Below are positions 1-8,680 of a stretch of 64,000 bases of DNA, in pieces (position 1 is the first letter of the stretch; the number at the start of each line of letters is the position of its first letter). Both the position numbers and the translations under genes were made by a program. The notes under the pieces were generated by a model. It did no database searches, was not told where the DNA came from, and saw only the letters and a program-made list of their open reading frames with translations. Origin of the DNA: Saprospiraceae bacterium (lineage in GTDB: Bacteria > Bacteroidota > Bacteroidia > Chitinophagales > Saprospiraceae); contig JADKEB010000011.1 in NCBI GenBank assembly GCA_016718205.1, positions 124,001 to 188,000 on the forward strand, given 5' to 3'.

Positions 1-1321
1 AGGCCTGCACCACACCTGATTTTGATGAGTATGATAGTTCCAGACCACCGTTTCTTCCGAATGTCCCAAATCGATCATTGCTTTTTTCTGTTTCATTCTG
101 AAAAGCTGTCCTGTTGGTAAAGTATCCTTTTATGACTGACCTGTCCAGCACTTGCTGATTGAAAGTCAGTGTGGTAAAGTTGTCAGCAGCACTTTCTCCT
201 TTTCTTCCCGTTTGAATATTCATGACCCCAAATCTGAGTTTTTTGTTCAGGTTACCGGTCAGCCTTGCGCCAAATAGGATCGGCACACTCTGACCATCTT
301 TACTACCTATTCGTCTGGAATAAAACGGTCTTACAGGTGGGATACCAAATCCAGAGAACAAATCATCATTTTCAAGGAAAAATACCCTTCTCTCAGGAAA
401 AAATATAGAAAATCGAGACAAATTCGTGACCTGTTCATCCACATCCACATTAGAAAAATCAGGATTTACAGTCAAATCAAGATTGATGGATGATGATACT
501 GCTATCTTGGCATCTACGCCAGCATTGATGGTGCCATCGGTACTGACTAATGTGGCAGCATCCGAATTGATTCCTGCCAAAAAATACGGATTTATCGAAA
601 CAGAACTACCTCCCGATGGTGGGTCATTATCCCACATCATTTGCCCCAGATAGCCCAGATCAGTACCTCTAAACTGCAATGGCATATTTGTCCATGTATG
701 AAATTCATTTTCTGATCTTGCTGAGCGTATAAAATTGATACCCCAAACCCGTTTTGATTGTTCATATCTGAGTATTGAAAACGGAATGGCAATCTCTGCG
801 GTCCAGTAGCCGTCATATTTTTTAGTCTCGCTATACCAGGTGTTGTCCCATGTGATCGTCACTTCATCATTAGAGTTGCCGATTAAGCCCTCAGTTTGAG
901 AATTATAAGGAGTCACTGCAAAATAGAAGCCATTAGTTTTTAGATTTACCGGATCAAGTACGATACCTATACCATCAGCCACCCGCAATCCAAGGTCACG
1001 TTTTAGAGATTGGACCAGCAAACCATCACTTGACTCAGTCACCCTGACTCCAAAATACAAATAGGTATCATCATAGGTAACCTGAACTTCCGTTTTGGGG
1101 TCAGCCAATGATTCATTGGTAGGAAATTTCATCCAGAAGTCAGTATTTTTGCCTGTTCCTTTCCAGATATTTTCATCCAATACTCCATCCAGAATTATTT
1201 TATCTGAGGTCTTTGATAATTGAATGATTTTATCGGAGTTATCTGTTGGATGCGTTGGGTTGTTTCCGGCGGTAAGAGATAGTCCTGAAAGTATAAGTGA
1301 TAGAGTGAAGATATGCTTCAT
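1..1321 (-). CDS. DUF5916 outer-membrane protein with N-terminal CBM9-like domain (3' end outside window)
   Basis: The frame is open from an ATG at 1321 down to base 1, so the C-terminus lies outside the window. Translation begins MKHIFTLSLILSGLSLTAG, a signal peptide. A carbohydrate-binding family 9-like region follows (about residues 25-230, with DGVLDENIWKG and a conserved YDDTYLYFGV strand), then the start of a DUF5916 region with NPDFSNVDVDEQ and FFPERRVFFLENDDLFS, which are hallmark motifs of this family. Members are usually about 700-900 residues and are predicted to form an outer-membrane beta barrel; substrate and role are not established. A TACCTTTG promoter element lies 17 bp upstream. 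The family call is confident; the function is unknown. Confidence 0.85.
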   Translation of the reverse strand, partial: MKHIFTLSLILSGLSLTAGNNPTHPTDNSDKIIQLSKTSDKIILDGVLDENIWKGTGKNTDFWMKFPTNESLADPKTEVQVTYDDTYLYFGVRVTESSDGLLVQSLKRDLGLRVADGIGIVLDPVNLKTNGFYFAVTPYNSQTEGLIGNSNDEVTITWDNTWYSETKKYDGYWTAEIAIPFSILRYEQSKRVWGINFIRSARSENEFHTWTNMPLQFRGTDLGYLGQMMWDNDPPSGGSSVSINPYFLAGINSDAATLVSTDGTINAGVDAKIAVSSSINLDLTVNPDFSNVDVDEQVTNLSRFSIFFPERRVFFLENDDLFSGFGIPPVRPFYSRRIGSKDGQSVPILFGARLTGNLNKKLRFGVMNIQTGRKGESAADNFTTLTFNQQVLDRSVIKGYFTNRTAFQNETEKSNDRFGTFGRNGGLELSYSSKSGVVQA

Positions 1322-1337
1322 TGATATAATTGTGGGA

Positions 1338-1345
1338 CAAAGGTA
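1338..1345 (-). promoter_or_regulatory. -7 promoter element (TACCTTTG) for the DUF5916 gene
   Basis: Reading the minus strand gives TACCTTTG, a perfect match to the Bacteroidota -7 consensus TAnnTTTG. It sits 17 bp from the ATG. A TTTG-like -33 partner is present but not at ideal spacing. Confidence 0.5.
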
Positions 1346-1367
1346 AAAAAAGTTTATACTCTGTCAC

Positions 1368-1898
1368 TCAAAATACTGCGTAACCAAATTCTATTCGGGC
1401 TCTGATAGCTGCGGTATTAAAATTTCTGAAGTTCAGGCGTATTTCTAAATCAATAAACTCTTCACTCATGATTTTTTTCAGTTCAGTGGTACTGCTCAAC
1501 ATACGAAGCTGATTTCCTGTTGTAATCGGGACAAAATCTATGTAGTACATCTCTCTTTTTTGGGAGGGATCTTTGCGAGAAACAGCATACACTGAAACTC
1601 TGTCTACAAAATCAAAATCTCTATCCTGAAACTTTGCTCTGATCAAACCCCTGGTAGCAAGTACATTTAATATTCCTGATGTATCCAATCCACGATTTGA
1701 CGCAGACTGCTTGTAAAAAGTGGGCACATTTTTGACAATAAAATAGTGTGTTTCTATCGTGTTGAGACCCAGAGGAATATCAAACTCAGCATCCAAAGCG
1801 ACCTCATATCTGATGACGCTTTCTTTTTCACAAGAAAAAAGAAATAGTACGGATAATATGTATAATATCAAACGAGGCAACATAAAATGTGTTAACAT
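1368..1898 (-). CDS. hypothetical lipoprotein
   Basis: Encodes 176 residues. The N-terminus has a hydrophobic stretch ending in LFLFSCEKE, a lipoprotein signal peptide with the lipid-bearing Cys at about residue 23; the second Met (MLPRLILYIL, residue 7) may be the real start. The mature part is predicted to be mostly beta strand with no motif I recognise. The gene lies just upstream of, and co-oriented with, the DUF5916 gene (46 bp between coding regions), but the downstream gene has its own promoter. Envelope lipoprotein of unknown function. Confidence 0.6.
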   Translation of the reverse strand: MLTHFMLPRLILYILSVLFLFSCEKESVIRYEVALDAEFDIPLGLNTIETHYFIVKNVPTFYKQSASNRGLDTSGILNVLATRGLIRAKFQDRDFDFVDRVSVYAVSRKDPSQKREMYYIDFVPITTGNQLRMLSSTTELKKIMSEEFIDLEIRLNFRNFNTAAIRARIEFGYAVF

Positions 1899-2124
1899 TA
1901 GGTATTAAAAAACAAGTATTGCCGAAAATTATTGTTCAATCCTGAAAATTGAATGAAATTTTATTTTATCAATTCAAATAAGTCAATTATATTGCGCTGA
2001 TAAAAAAATTGGTCTTAAAATTGTTAGTACAAACAGCGGTATCGACCTGCACATAGGTTCGTGTCTCAGCTTTTTAAAATTTTATAGAAATTAGTGATTA
2101 GAAAGGAATAACTTTATTTGTATT

Positions 2125-4038
2125 ATGGGAGAACAAAAAGTTTCTTTGGTTAGTGATCAAAAACAAATGCAGAAATTTGTCAAATCTTTGCTCAACGATG
2201 TGACCGCACTGGAGTTTATGCTTGACAATGATTGGTTTGAATCAGATGTAATCAGGATTGGAGCCGAACAAGAGATGGTGATGGTAGATAAGACTACTTT
2301 TAAACCATCATTAGTAGCCATGGAAGCACTTGAAAAAATGCAGGATTATCCATGGGTGGAGACGGAACTGGCTAAGTTTAATCTGGAAACCAATATAGAA
2401 CCCAAGGTCTTTGAAAAAGACTGTTTTGCCATGCTCGAGCAAGAGAATACCTATAAGCTGGACAAAATTCAGGAAGTTCTTGACGGGATGAATACGTCTA
2501 TAGTTCTTACAGGAATCCTGCCCACCCTACGCAAGTATCACCTTGAAATGGAAAACCTTACTCCAAAAAAGAGATATTTTGCTTTGATGGAAGCTTTGAA
2601 TAAACAATTGATTGGCCAGTCTTACGAGTTACGTATAGTAGGCATCGATGAGCTGTTGGTAAAACACAGTTCTCCATTGCTGGAAGCGAGCAATACCAGC
2701 TTTCAGGTACATTTACAAGTGGCGCCTAAAGACTTTGTCCAAATGTACAACATTGCCCAGGCACTCGCAGGACCTATGATGGCCATTGCAGCCAATAGCC
2801 CCATTGTTTTTGGAAAACGCCTTTGGCATGAGACGAGAATCGCACTATTCCAGCAGTCTCTTGATACCAGAACATCGCACGATCATATGCGGGAGAGAAG
2901 TCCGCGGGTTCATTTTGGAAGGGATTGGCTTCACGACTCCATCATGGAGATATACAAAGAAGATATTGCCAGATTCAGGGTTTTGCTGAGCAGTGATGTA
3001 GAAGAAGACTCCATAGAATTACTGAAAACCGGACAGGTTCCAAAACTAAGGGCACTCCAGGTACACAACAGTACCGTGTATAGATGGAACAGACCTTGCT
3101 ATGGTATCAGCGACAATGGCAAACCGCATCTCAGGATCGAAAACAGAATATTGCCATCAGGTCCTACAGTATTGGATGAAGTGGCCAATTCTTGCTTTTG
3201 GCTGGGTTGTATGATAGGAATGTCTATGGAAGTGGATGATATCCGTACCAAAATGTCATTTTCTGATGCAAGAGATAACTTCGGTAAAGCAGCAAAGTTT
3301 GGTATAGATACAAAATTTACCTGGTTTTATGATGAAAAGATATCAGCCGAAAGTCTCATCTTACAATTACTTCCGATAGCCCGCAAAGGACTGGAAGCCA
3401 GAAATGTCGATGCTGACGATATCAATAAATACCTGCACATCATAGAGCAAAGGGCCATCAAAAATATGACAGGAGCTAGATGGATGTTGCGTGCATTTAC
3501 AAAATTACATCAAAATACCAATACAGACGAGGCACTGAGTGTACTCACCGCAGCCATGATAGAAAATCAAAAATCAAACAAACCGGTGCATGAATGGGAA
3601 TTACCAGACCTGGATGATCTCAAAATGTACCGACCTGCTCATCTGAAAGTTTCAGAATTTATGCTTACGGATTTATTTACAGTGCAGAAAGATGATATTG
3701 TGGATTTTGTAGCAGAGTTGATGGACTGGAATACCATCAGATTTACCCCTGTAGAAGATTCTAAAGGAAAGCTGGTAGGCCTGGTCACAGCAAGAATCCT
3801 GCTCCGGCACTTTCTGAAAGCCAAACAAAGCAATTACCGAAAGACAACACTTGTGTCAGAAGTCATGATCAAAAACCCGATCACAGTGCACCAGGATACC
3901 AATATCATGGATGCCATGAAGCTGATGCGCGAAAATAAAATCGGCTGTCTTCCTGTGGTCAACGGTGACGAACTCGTAGGGCTCATATCAGAAACAGAAT
4001 TCCTTAGAATCACGGCAAGATTGATCAACAGGCAATAA
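2125..4038 (+). CDS. GCS2-type carboxylate-amine ligase fused to a CBS-domain pair
   Basis: Encodes 637 residues. Residues about 1-480 resemble the glutamate-cysteine ligase 2 (YbdK/GCS2) family, with an IRIGAEQEMV motif near residue 46 and conserved basic/aromatic segments such as NRPCYGISDNGKPHLRIENRI. Residues about 505-565 and 575-635 form two CBS motifs (VSEFMLTDLFTVQKDD... and VSEVMIKNPITVHQDT...LMRENKIGCLPVV). GCS2 proteins have weak gamma-glutamylcysteine or other carboxylate-amine ligase activity in vitro; CBS pairs usually bind adenine nucleotides. Nucleotide-controlled amide ligation is therefore a reasonable inference, with the true substrate unknown. YbdK is about 370 residues, so this is a much longer form. 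It is monocistronic: the genes on both sides are on the opposite strand. Confidence 0.85.
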   Translation: MGEQKVSLVSDQKQMQKFVKSLLNDVTALEFMLDNDWFESDVIRIGAEQEMVMVDKTTFKPSLVAMEALEKMQDYPWVETELAKFNLETNIEPKVFEKDCFAMLEQENTYKLDKIQEVLDGMNTSIVLTGILPTLRKYHLEMENLTPKKRYFALMEALNKQLIGQSYELRIVGIDELLVKHSSPLLEASNTSFQVHLQVAPKDFVQMYNIAQALAGPMMAIAANSPIVFGKRLWHETRIALFQQSLDTRTSHDHMRERSPRVHFGRDWLHDSIMEIYKEDIARFRVLLSSDVEEDSIELLKTGQVPKLRALQVHNSTVYRWNRPCYGISDNGKPHLRIENRILPSGPTVLDEVANSCFWLGCMIGMSMEVDDIRTKMSFSDARDNFGKAAKFGIDTKFTWFYDEKISAESLILQLLPIARKGLEARNVDADDINKYLHIIEQRAIKNMTGARWMLRAFTKLHQNTNTDEALSVLTAAMIENQKSNKPVHEWELPDLDDLKMYRPAHLKVSEFMLTDLFTVQKDDIVDFVAELMDWNTIRFTPVEDSKGKLVGLVTARILLRHFLKAKQSNYRKTTLVSEVMIKNPITVHQDTNIMDAMKLMRENKIGCLPVVNGDELVGLISETEFLRITARLINRQ

Positions 4039-4089
4039 GAAGTCAGCACCATTGATAATTTTATTGTTGAATCTTCACACAATGATCCG

Positions 4090-5181
4090 TCAATTAGATC
4101 CTGTGGAAGTTTTATGCATTTCAGCGATCATAGCCCTGAAACAATTCGCAGAAGTATTGCCTTCTTTTTTGGCATAATATTCCCTCATGAAAGACTCGGC
4201 ACCTGACCATACCGTCTGCATCATGCCCTGATACCTGTTTTTCATCACTTTGGTAGCACCTGATCTGAAGGTGATCATATCTTTGGTCTGCTGTACAGCA
4301 ATGGATGGTGTGCGCCATGGACAGGTGATGACATCAAATCCTTTCATCGCAAAATACACTGCTGTGTGTAAAGGTGCTTCATAATGCCAGTCACAAATGA
4401 TGATGCTTTTATCAATCATATCTATGGCTCGATGGGTGTGATTCATGCTGGCTTCCCACATACCGATGCCGGTCGTTTTCCCATCGATCAGCCTGTCTCC
4501 CCAGATATAAAGTTTTCGGTTTTGTTGCCGTAAGTGCTGGTTTATTTTATTGACTTCGTCAGCAAACAATTCCGCTTTATCCCTGCCTGCACATCGGGGA
4601 CACTTATCGTCTCCTATGTAAAAAACTTCATCCATACCAGCATGAAACCCGTCGGATTCAAAGACATCACATATCTCATCCACGAGACTAAAAACTACCA
4701 TATGTACACTATCATGCAGCGGACAGTAACTCTTACAATATAAGCCATCAGCATTTGGCCAAACATATTTTTCCGGCATTTTTACATGTGGTGTTTCATC
4801 AAATTGAGGGTATACCTGTAGTAGTTTTTCCAGAGTACCTGCCCAAGACTGATGCCCTAAAAGATTGATTTGCGGAATCAGTTTGATGTTGTGCATTTTA
4901 CATACTGCCACCAGTTTTTTGACATCAGCCTTTGATAATGGATTGTTGTTGCGTAGTTCAGGATGGCTTTCATACTCATATTCATAATCCACTCTCAGTA
5001 TCAAAGTATTGACTTGTGCAGGAGCCAGTTCATGTCTGATGAAAGTAACAAAGCTATCCACATGACTTTTTTTCGGTGCGGCGATACACAATCCTCTCAC
5101 CGGGAAAATCGTATCTAACCCTGACTGTGCGTTCAGAGAAAAGGCAAAAAAGAGAAATAAAATGTGGGTATAACGGTACAT
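4090..5181 (-). CDS. GH20-like glycoside hydrolase (beta-hexosaminidase superfamily), secreted
   Basis: Encodes 363 residues with a signal peptide (MYRYTHILFLFFAFSLNAQS). The fold shows TIM-barrel features of glycoside hydrolase family 20: early strands with LILRVDYEYEY, KLIPQINLLGHQ, and the catalytic Asp-Glu pair in FHAGMDEVFYIGDD (about D184-E185), followed by IWGDR and CDWHYE. In family 20 the Asp orients the substrate 2-acetamido group and the Glu is the acid. It lacks the usual N-terminal GH20b domain and is short (typical hexosaminidases exceed 500 residues), so substrate specificity may differ. It lies 27 bp downstream of the DUF3089 gene and is probably co-transcribed with it. Confidence 0.75.
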   Translation of the reverse strand: MYRYTHILFLFFAFSLNAQSGLDTIFPVRGLCIAAPKKSHVDSFVTFIRHELAPAQVNTLILRVDYEYEYESHPELRNNNPLSKADVKKLVAVCKMHNIKLIPQINLLGHQSWAGTLEKLLQVYPQFDETPHVKMPEKYVWPNADGLYCKSYCPLHDSVHMVVFSLVDEICDVFESDGFHAGMDEVFYIGDDKCPRCAGRDKAELFADEVNKINQHLRQQNRKLYIWGDRLIDGKTTGIGMWEASMNHTHRAIDMIDKSIIICDWHYEAPLHTAVYFAMKGFDVITCPWRTPSIAVQQTKDMITFRSGATKVMKNRYQGMMQTVWSGAESFMREYYAKKEGNTSANCFRAMIAEMHKTSTGSN

Positions 5182-5208
5182 ATCATTTTAGGTGAAACTT
5201 GTAAAAAA

Positions 5209-6228
5209 TTATTCTCTCAGCAAATGTAGATAATTCATTACTCTGAGTTTAGCGTTTTGCCTGATATTATAGTAATAAAAATTTACATCTGCAATGTGGT
5301 AATTTTTAGTTCGAAGAAAAATACTACCTCTGAATTTCGGCTTATTGGCCCATAAAATATTGTTGTGCACCTGTGCGTCTACAAGGTCCGGGTATAAATT
5401 GTCAAAATCATAAAGTAGTGTTCCCCTGTTGAATGATTTAGGTACATATTGTGTGTCTGTAGTCCAGCTGAGCGGATTGGTTACAGCTATACTGCCATCT
5501 TTTTTGTTTTCAACTAATTGATGTCCGCTTTTAAATGTACGCCATGATATAAAACATCCTGTTTCAGAACTGTCATTGCATGGTTTGATGTCTTTGAACT
5601 GATCTTTTTTCACAGGCATACCAAGGAGATAAGCAACGATGAGTTTTTCTTTCAAAGGTGTGTCTGAAATGAATTCTTCAATGAGTCTTTCAGCGTGATT
5701 GGTGCCCTGACTGTGGCTGGCTATGATAAATGGTCTTCCGTTATTGTGTTTTTGTAGATAATATTGAAAAGCATTTTTAACATCTTTATACGCCAGATCA
5801 AAAGCTTTTTTTGAAGATGTTTTGTCATTTGAAAAATAAGCATGGATGTGTGCCTGACGATATCTTGGTGCAAAGATCCTGCCTGCGTGGTTGAATGCAC
5901 TGGCCTGAAATCTTATGGTACCTTCATCGGTCTTTTGATTGAGTTTCCGGTCATTTATATCGGCATTCCATTGGTCCTGATTTTTTTCTCCGATATAGGT
6001 AGTAGGGTGGATAAAGAATACGTCTGCCGGCAACGATTTGTTATTGGAGTCTATTCCTTCAGGTGTTCGGTCTGACTCATCAGTCTTATCCGGATGAGCG
6101 GCCCAATGTTCTAAATTGCTGTAATCAAGATGATTGAATTGTCTGTCTTCAAACGAATCAACAGGTTTATACACCTTGCAGGATAATAGAAAAGTAAGGA
6201 TGGAAAAACTTATGTATAATGATTTCAT
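5209..6228 (-). CDS. DUF3089 family alpha/beta-hydrolase lipoprotein
   Basis: Encodes 339 residues. The N-terminus ILTFLLSCKVYK is a lipoprotein signal with the Cys near residue 17. DUF3089 hallmarks are visible: DVFFIHPTTYIG, FAPRYRQAHIHAYF, and a nucleophile elbow IIASHSQGTNHAERL (S-H-S-Q-G), typical of serine alpha/beta hydrolases. The substrate is unknown. An unusually good Shine-Dalgarno (AAGGAG, about 9 bases before the ATG) supports the start; such sites are uncommon in Bacteroidota. The miniature repeat element at 6261 ends about 30 bp upstream, so the promoter probably lies within or beyond that element. Predicted first gene of a two-gene operon with the GH20-like gene. Confidence 0.8.
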   Translation of the reverse strand: MKSLYISFSILTFLLSCKVYKPVDSFEDRQFNHLDYSNLEHWAAHPDKTDESDRTPEGIDSNNKSLPADVFFIHPTTYIGEKNQDQWNADINDRKLNQKTDEGTIRFQASAFNHAGRIFAPRYRQAHIHAYFSNDKTSSKKAFDLAYKDVKNAFQYYLQKHNNGRPFIIASHSQGTNHAERLIEEFISDTPLKEKLIVAYLLGMPVKKDQFKDIKPCNDSSETGCFISWRTFKSGHQLVENKKDGSIAVTNPLSWTTDTQYVPKSFNRGTLLYDFDNLYPDLVDAQVHNNILWANKPKFRGSIFLRTKNYHIADVNFYYYNIRQNAKLRVMNYLHLLRE

Positions 6229-6260
6229 TGAAAATGCTCCTTGTTTATGATGTTGAATAA

Positions 6261-6652
6261 GAGTATGATTAAATTTTTATGTTTGAGCGAAAGTAAGGAA
6301 ATTTAATTTTGGACAAGGTGACTGAATGTTCTCGTCTATGACGAGAATTGAGTAAAATACTTTACTCAATAAAGAAGGAACCGCGAAAGCCACCCATCCA
6401 ATCAAATGCTTGCTTGGTTCCTTTCATTAAATCGTGATTTCGTATCACGATTTTGCTTTGCACCATTCAGTCCGGCTCGTAGCGAATACTGAATATAACC
6501 GGTCAAGACGATTTTTTAAAATAAATGTCTTGATCGGGACAGAAACGTCCCGAAAGCTCAAGCATAGCTTGACGCGGTACTGCGAAAAATATAACGCCGG
6601 CCAAAATAAAATTTGCCACTAGGAGCCAAATGATACAAGTTTAAACATACTC
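6261..6652. mobile_element. miniature inverted-repeat element, copy 1 (392 bp)
   Basis: The element begins GAGTATGATTAAA and ends TTTAAACATACTC, near-perfect terminal inverted repeats, and is flanked on both sides by TAA (6258-6260 and 6653-6655), a likely 3-bp target duplication. The first ~150 bp and the last ~35 bp match copy 2 at 35989-36264 closely; the middle differs. The shared part contains two short hairpins: CTCGTC-TAT-GACGAG and TTGAGTAAA-ATAC-TTTACTCAA. No transposase ORF is inside, so it is non-autonomous. IS5/PIF-Harbinger-like transposases make 3-bp TWA duplications, which makes that superfamily a plausible mobiliser (inference). Confidence 0.75.
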
Positions 6653-6724
6653 TAAACACCTTTTCTGTTGATACTGTTCAGAAGTTAAAACAAAAACCTA
6701 TTGAGTCAGAATATTTATTAAGAG

Positions 6725-7152
6725 CATACTCTTATTTGTAAATCAATATACCACTGGGTATATTACGACATGAACGATTTTACCCGGCACAGACTTGATC
6801 AGGCTGAATTTCTTATAAAAGAATTGAAGTCCAGGGAGTTTAAAAAAGCGAATAAACGGATCCTGATACATCATATTCCAATTTTTGGAACAGAACCCGG
6901 CAGTTTCGCTCCCTGCTCCGACCTTTGGATACCAGTTCTGCAAAAAGCTCCGTTCAACGTTTCGCTAAATGCACACACACCGCTTTCAGGTTATTGAAAA
7001 AGGAGAAGACAGAAATAATTTTCCTGTTATCATAGGTGGGGGCAACAGAGATCCTGATGGCACCGTTATGGTAATCGAAAAAAAAGGGAGATAAATTGAG
7101 GCTGGAAGTAATTAATGCTGAGAGTGCAAAATTGCTGGATAAAGAATTGTAA
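6725..7152 (+). pseudogene. remnant of a metallophosphoesterase (C-terminal part, frameshifted)
   Basis: Pieced together across frames, this reads as the last ~140 residues of a calcineurin-like phosphoesterase: HWVYYDMNDFTRHRLDQAEF, ILIHHIPIFG (metal-binding His pair), then NAHT joined to HRFQVIEKGE after a break. The break at about 6970-6976 lies in a CACACACA tract and needs two extra bases to restore the NAHTH metal-ligand motif. A second frame change occurs at the A8 run near 7079-7086. The N-terminal catalytic half is absent; the miniature element at 6261-6652 ends just upstream. Clearly non-functional unless the sequence is in error. Confidence 0.75.
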
Positions 7153-7291
7153 GTTAATTGGTTTATCTGAAAGAAAGATTATGTTCAGACAAACAGAATG
7201 GAAGCAATCCTAAGTCAACTTTTTTTTTGAAAATTTTTAGTTACATCAATGTTGATTTGGAGTGTATTATATGTTAATAGTTAAATGACTT

Positions 7292-7309
7292 AAGTAACAT
7301 GAGTTACTT
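7292..7309 (+). promoter_or_regulatory. inverted repeat upstream of the sulfide:quinone oxidoreductase gene
   Basis: AAGTAAC-ATGA-GTTACTT is a perfect 7-bp inverted repeat with a 4-bp spacer, ending 20 bp before the ORF start and followed by a T-run. It could be a dimeric regulator's operator (size and spacing resemble Crp/Fnr-type sites) or a weak terminator-like hairpin. Confidence 0.4.
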
Positions 7310-7329
7310 TTTTTAATTCATTTAAAGCT

Positions 7330-8628
7330 ATGTTTGAACCATCATTTAAAAAATCATTAAAGCAAATGGACAACAAAAAAACAAAGATCGTCATCATTGG
7401 CGGAGGAACAGGCGGTATTATGGTCGCTGCACGCCTTAAAAAGATCAGAGCTCACGTAGATATTACTATTGTTGAGCCAGCAGATACACACTGGTACCAA
7501 CCTGCATGGACACTTGTAGGAGCTGGAACTTACGACATGAAAAAAACAGCTAAGCCCATGTCAGAACTGATGCCCAAAGGAGTGACTTGGGTTAAGGACT
7601 ATGCGACTGGATTCAAGCCTAAAGAAAACAAGATTTCTACAGCAAAAAACGGAGAGCTATCTTATGACTTTTTGGTGGTATCACCAGGATTGGTTATGGA
7701 TACCTCTCTGATCGAAGGACTTACAGAAGCACTGGGTCACGGTGTAGTCTGCTCCAATTATACCGATCCGGAACACACATGGGAAGTCATCCGGAATTTT
7801 AATGGTGGCCAAGCAATATTTACCCAACCTGTCACTCCGATCAAATGTGGAGGAGCACCCCAAAAGATTGCTTATTTAGCGGCAGATTATTTCAGAATGC
7901 ATAATACTGCTTCTCGAACCAAAGTCTCATTTGTCACTCCAGGTTCTGTCATTTTTGGTGTCAAACCCATAGCTGATAGACTGATGAAAGTAGTGCAAAG
8001 GTATGGCATCGACTTCAAGCCTTTTTATGCACCGATAAAAATTGATGGACCCAACAGGAAAATTACATTTAAACATATAGGACCTAAAGACAACTTGTGC
8101 GTAGTCAACGACGATGGAAGTACAGACTTTTTACCACATCCGGATGAAGTAACCATGAACTATGATATGTTGCATCTGGCACCACCACAGACAGCACCCA
8201 AATTTATCAAAGAATCATCTCTGGTTAATGCTGCAGGCTGGCTCGATGTTAATATCAATACCTTGCAGCATGTAAATTATCCCAATATATTCGGTCTCGG
8301 TGATGTAGCAGCCCTGCCTACAGCAAAAACCGGAGCTGCCATCAGAAAACAAGTACCTGTATTGATAGCCAATCTGATGCATCTCATCAAACACAATACT
8401 CTGGATAAAAAAATATATGAAGGCTACTCATCATGTCCCTTAGTCACAGGCTATGGTAAGATGATCCTTGCGGAGTTTAATTACAAAAATGAGTTTACTC
8501 CTGATCCGAAACTAAAACAAATACTGGTTTTTGATAGTACCAAAGAAGATTGGAGACTCTGGATGCTCAAAAAATACGGCCTCCCATATTTATACTGGAA
8601 TAAGATGATGAAAGGAGCGCAGGTATAA
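7330..8628 (+). CDS. sulfide:quinone oxidoreductase-like FAD flavoprotein
   Basis: Encodes up to 432 residues; Met13 (at 7366, MDNKKTKIVIIGGG) is the more likely start because it directly precedes the first strand. The FAD-binding GGGTGG motif is at residues 24-29, and a second FAD motif FGLGDVAALP at about 321-330. Three Cys at 141, 173 (in PIKCGGAPQK) and 369 (YSSCPLV) match the pattern used by SQR enzymes for sulfide oxidation via a disulfide/persulfide. The enzyme would pass electrons from sulfide to the quinone pool at the inner face of the membrane; detoxification is a likely role because no other sulfur-oxidation genes are nearby. It is single-gene, ending in a bidirectional terminator shared with fumC. 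Confidence 0.85.
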   Translation: MFEPSFKKSLKQMDNKKTKIVIIGGGTGGIMVAARLKKIRAHVDITIVEPADTHWYQPAWTLVGAGTYDMKKTAKPMSELMPKGVTWVKDYATGFKPKENKISTAKNGELSYDFLVVSPGLVMDTSLIEGLTEALGHGVVCSNYTDPEHTWEVIRNFNGGQAIFTQPVTPIKCGGAPQKIAYLAADYFRMHNTASRTKVSFVTPGSVIFGVKPIADRLMKVVQRYGIDFKPFYAPIKIDGPNRKITFKHIGPKDNLCVVNDDGSTDFLPHPDEVTMNYDMLHLAPPQTAPKFIKESSLVNAAGWLDVNINTLQHVNYPNIFGLGDVAALPTAKTGAAIRKQVPVLIANLMHLIKHNTLDKKIYEGYSSCPLVTGYGKMILAEFNYKNEFTPDPKLKQILVFDSTKEDWRLWMLKKYGLPYLYWNKMMKGAQV

Positions 8629-8635
8629 TTCAATA

Positions 8636-8671
8636 AAAAAGCCCATAAGAAAGATGTATGGGCTTTTTTTA
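8636..8671. terminator. bidirectional Rho-independent terminator between SQR and fumC
   Basis: AAAAAGCCCATA and TATGGGCTTTTTTT form a stem of about 10 bp, flanked by A-run and T-run, so it can act on both converging transcripts. Confidence 0.85.
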
Positions 8672-8680
8672 TGATAGAAA

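Noticed and set aside
426..653. 75-codon plus-strand ORF
   Set aside because: It lies opposite the DUF5916 coding frame and has no family features.
6434..6622. 62-codon ORF inside miniature element copy 1
   Set aside because: It is absent from copy 2 and has no similarity to transposases.
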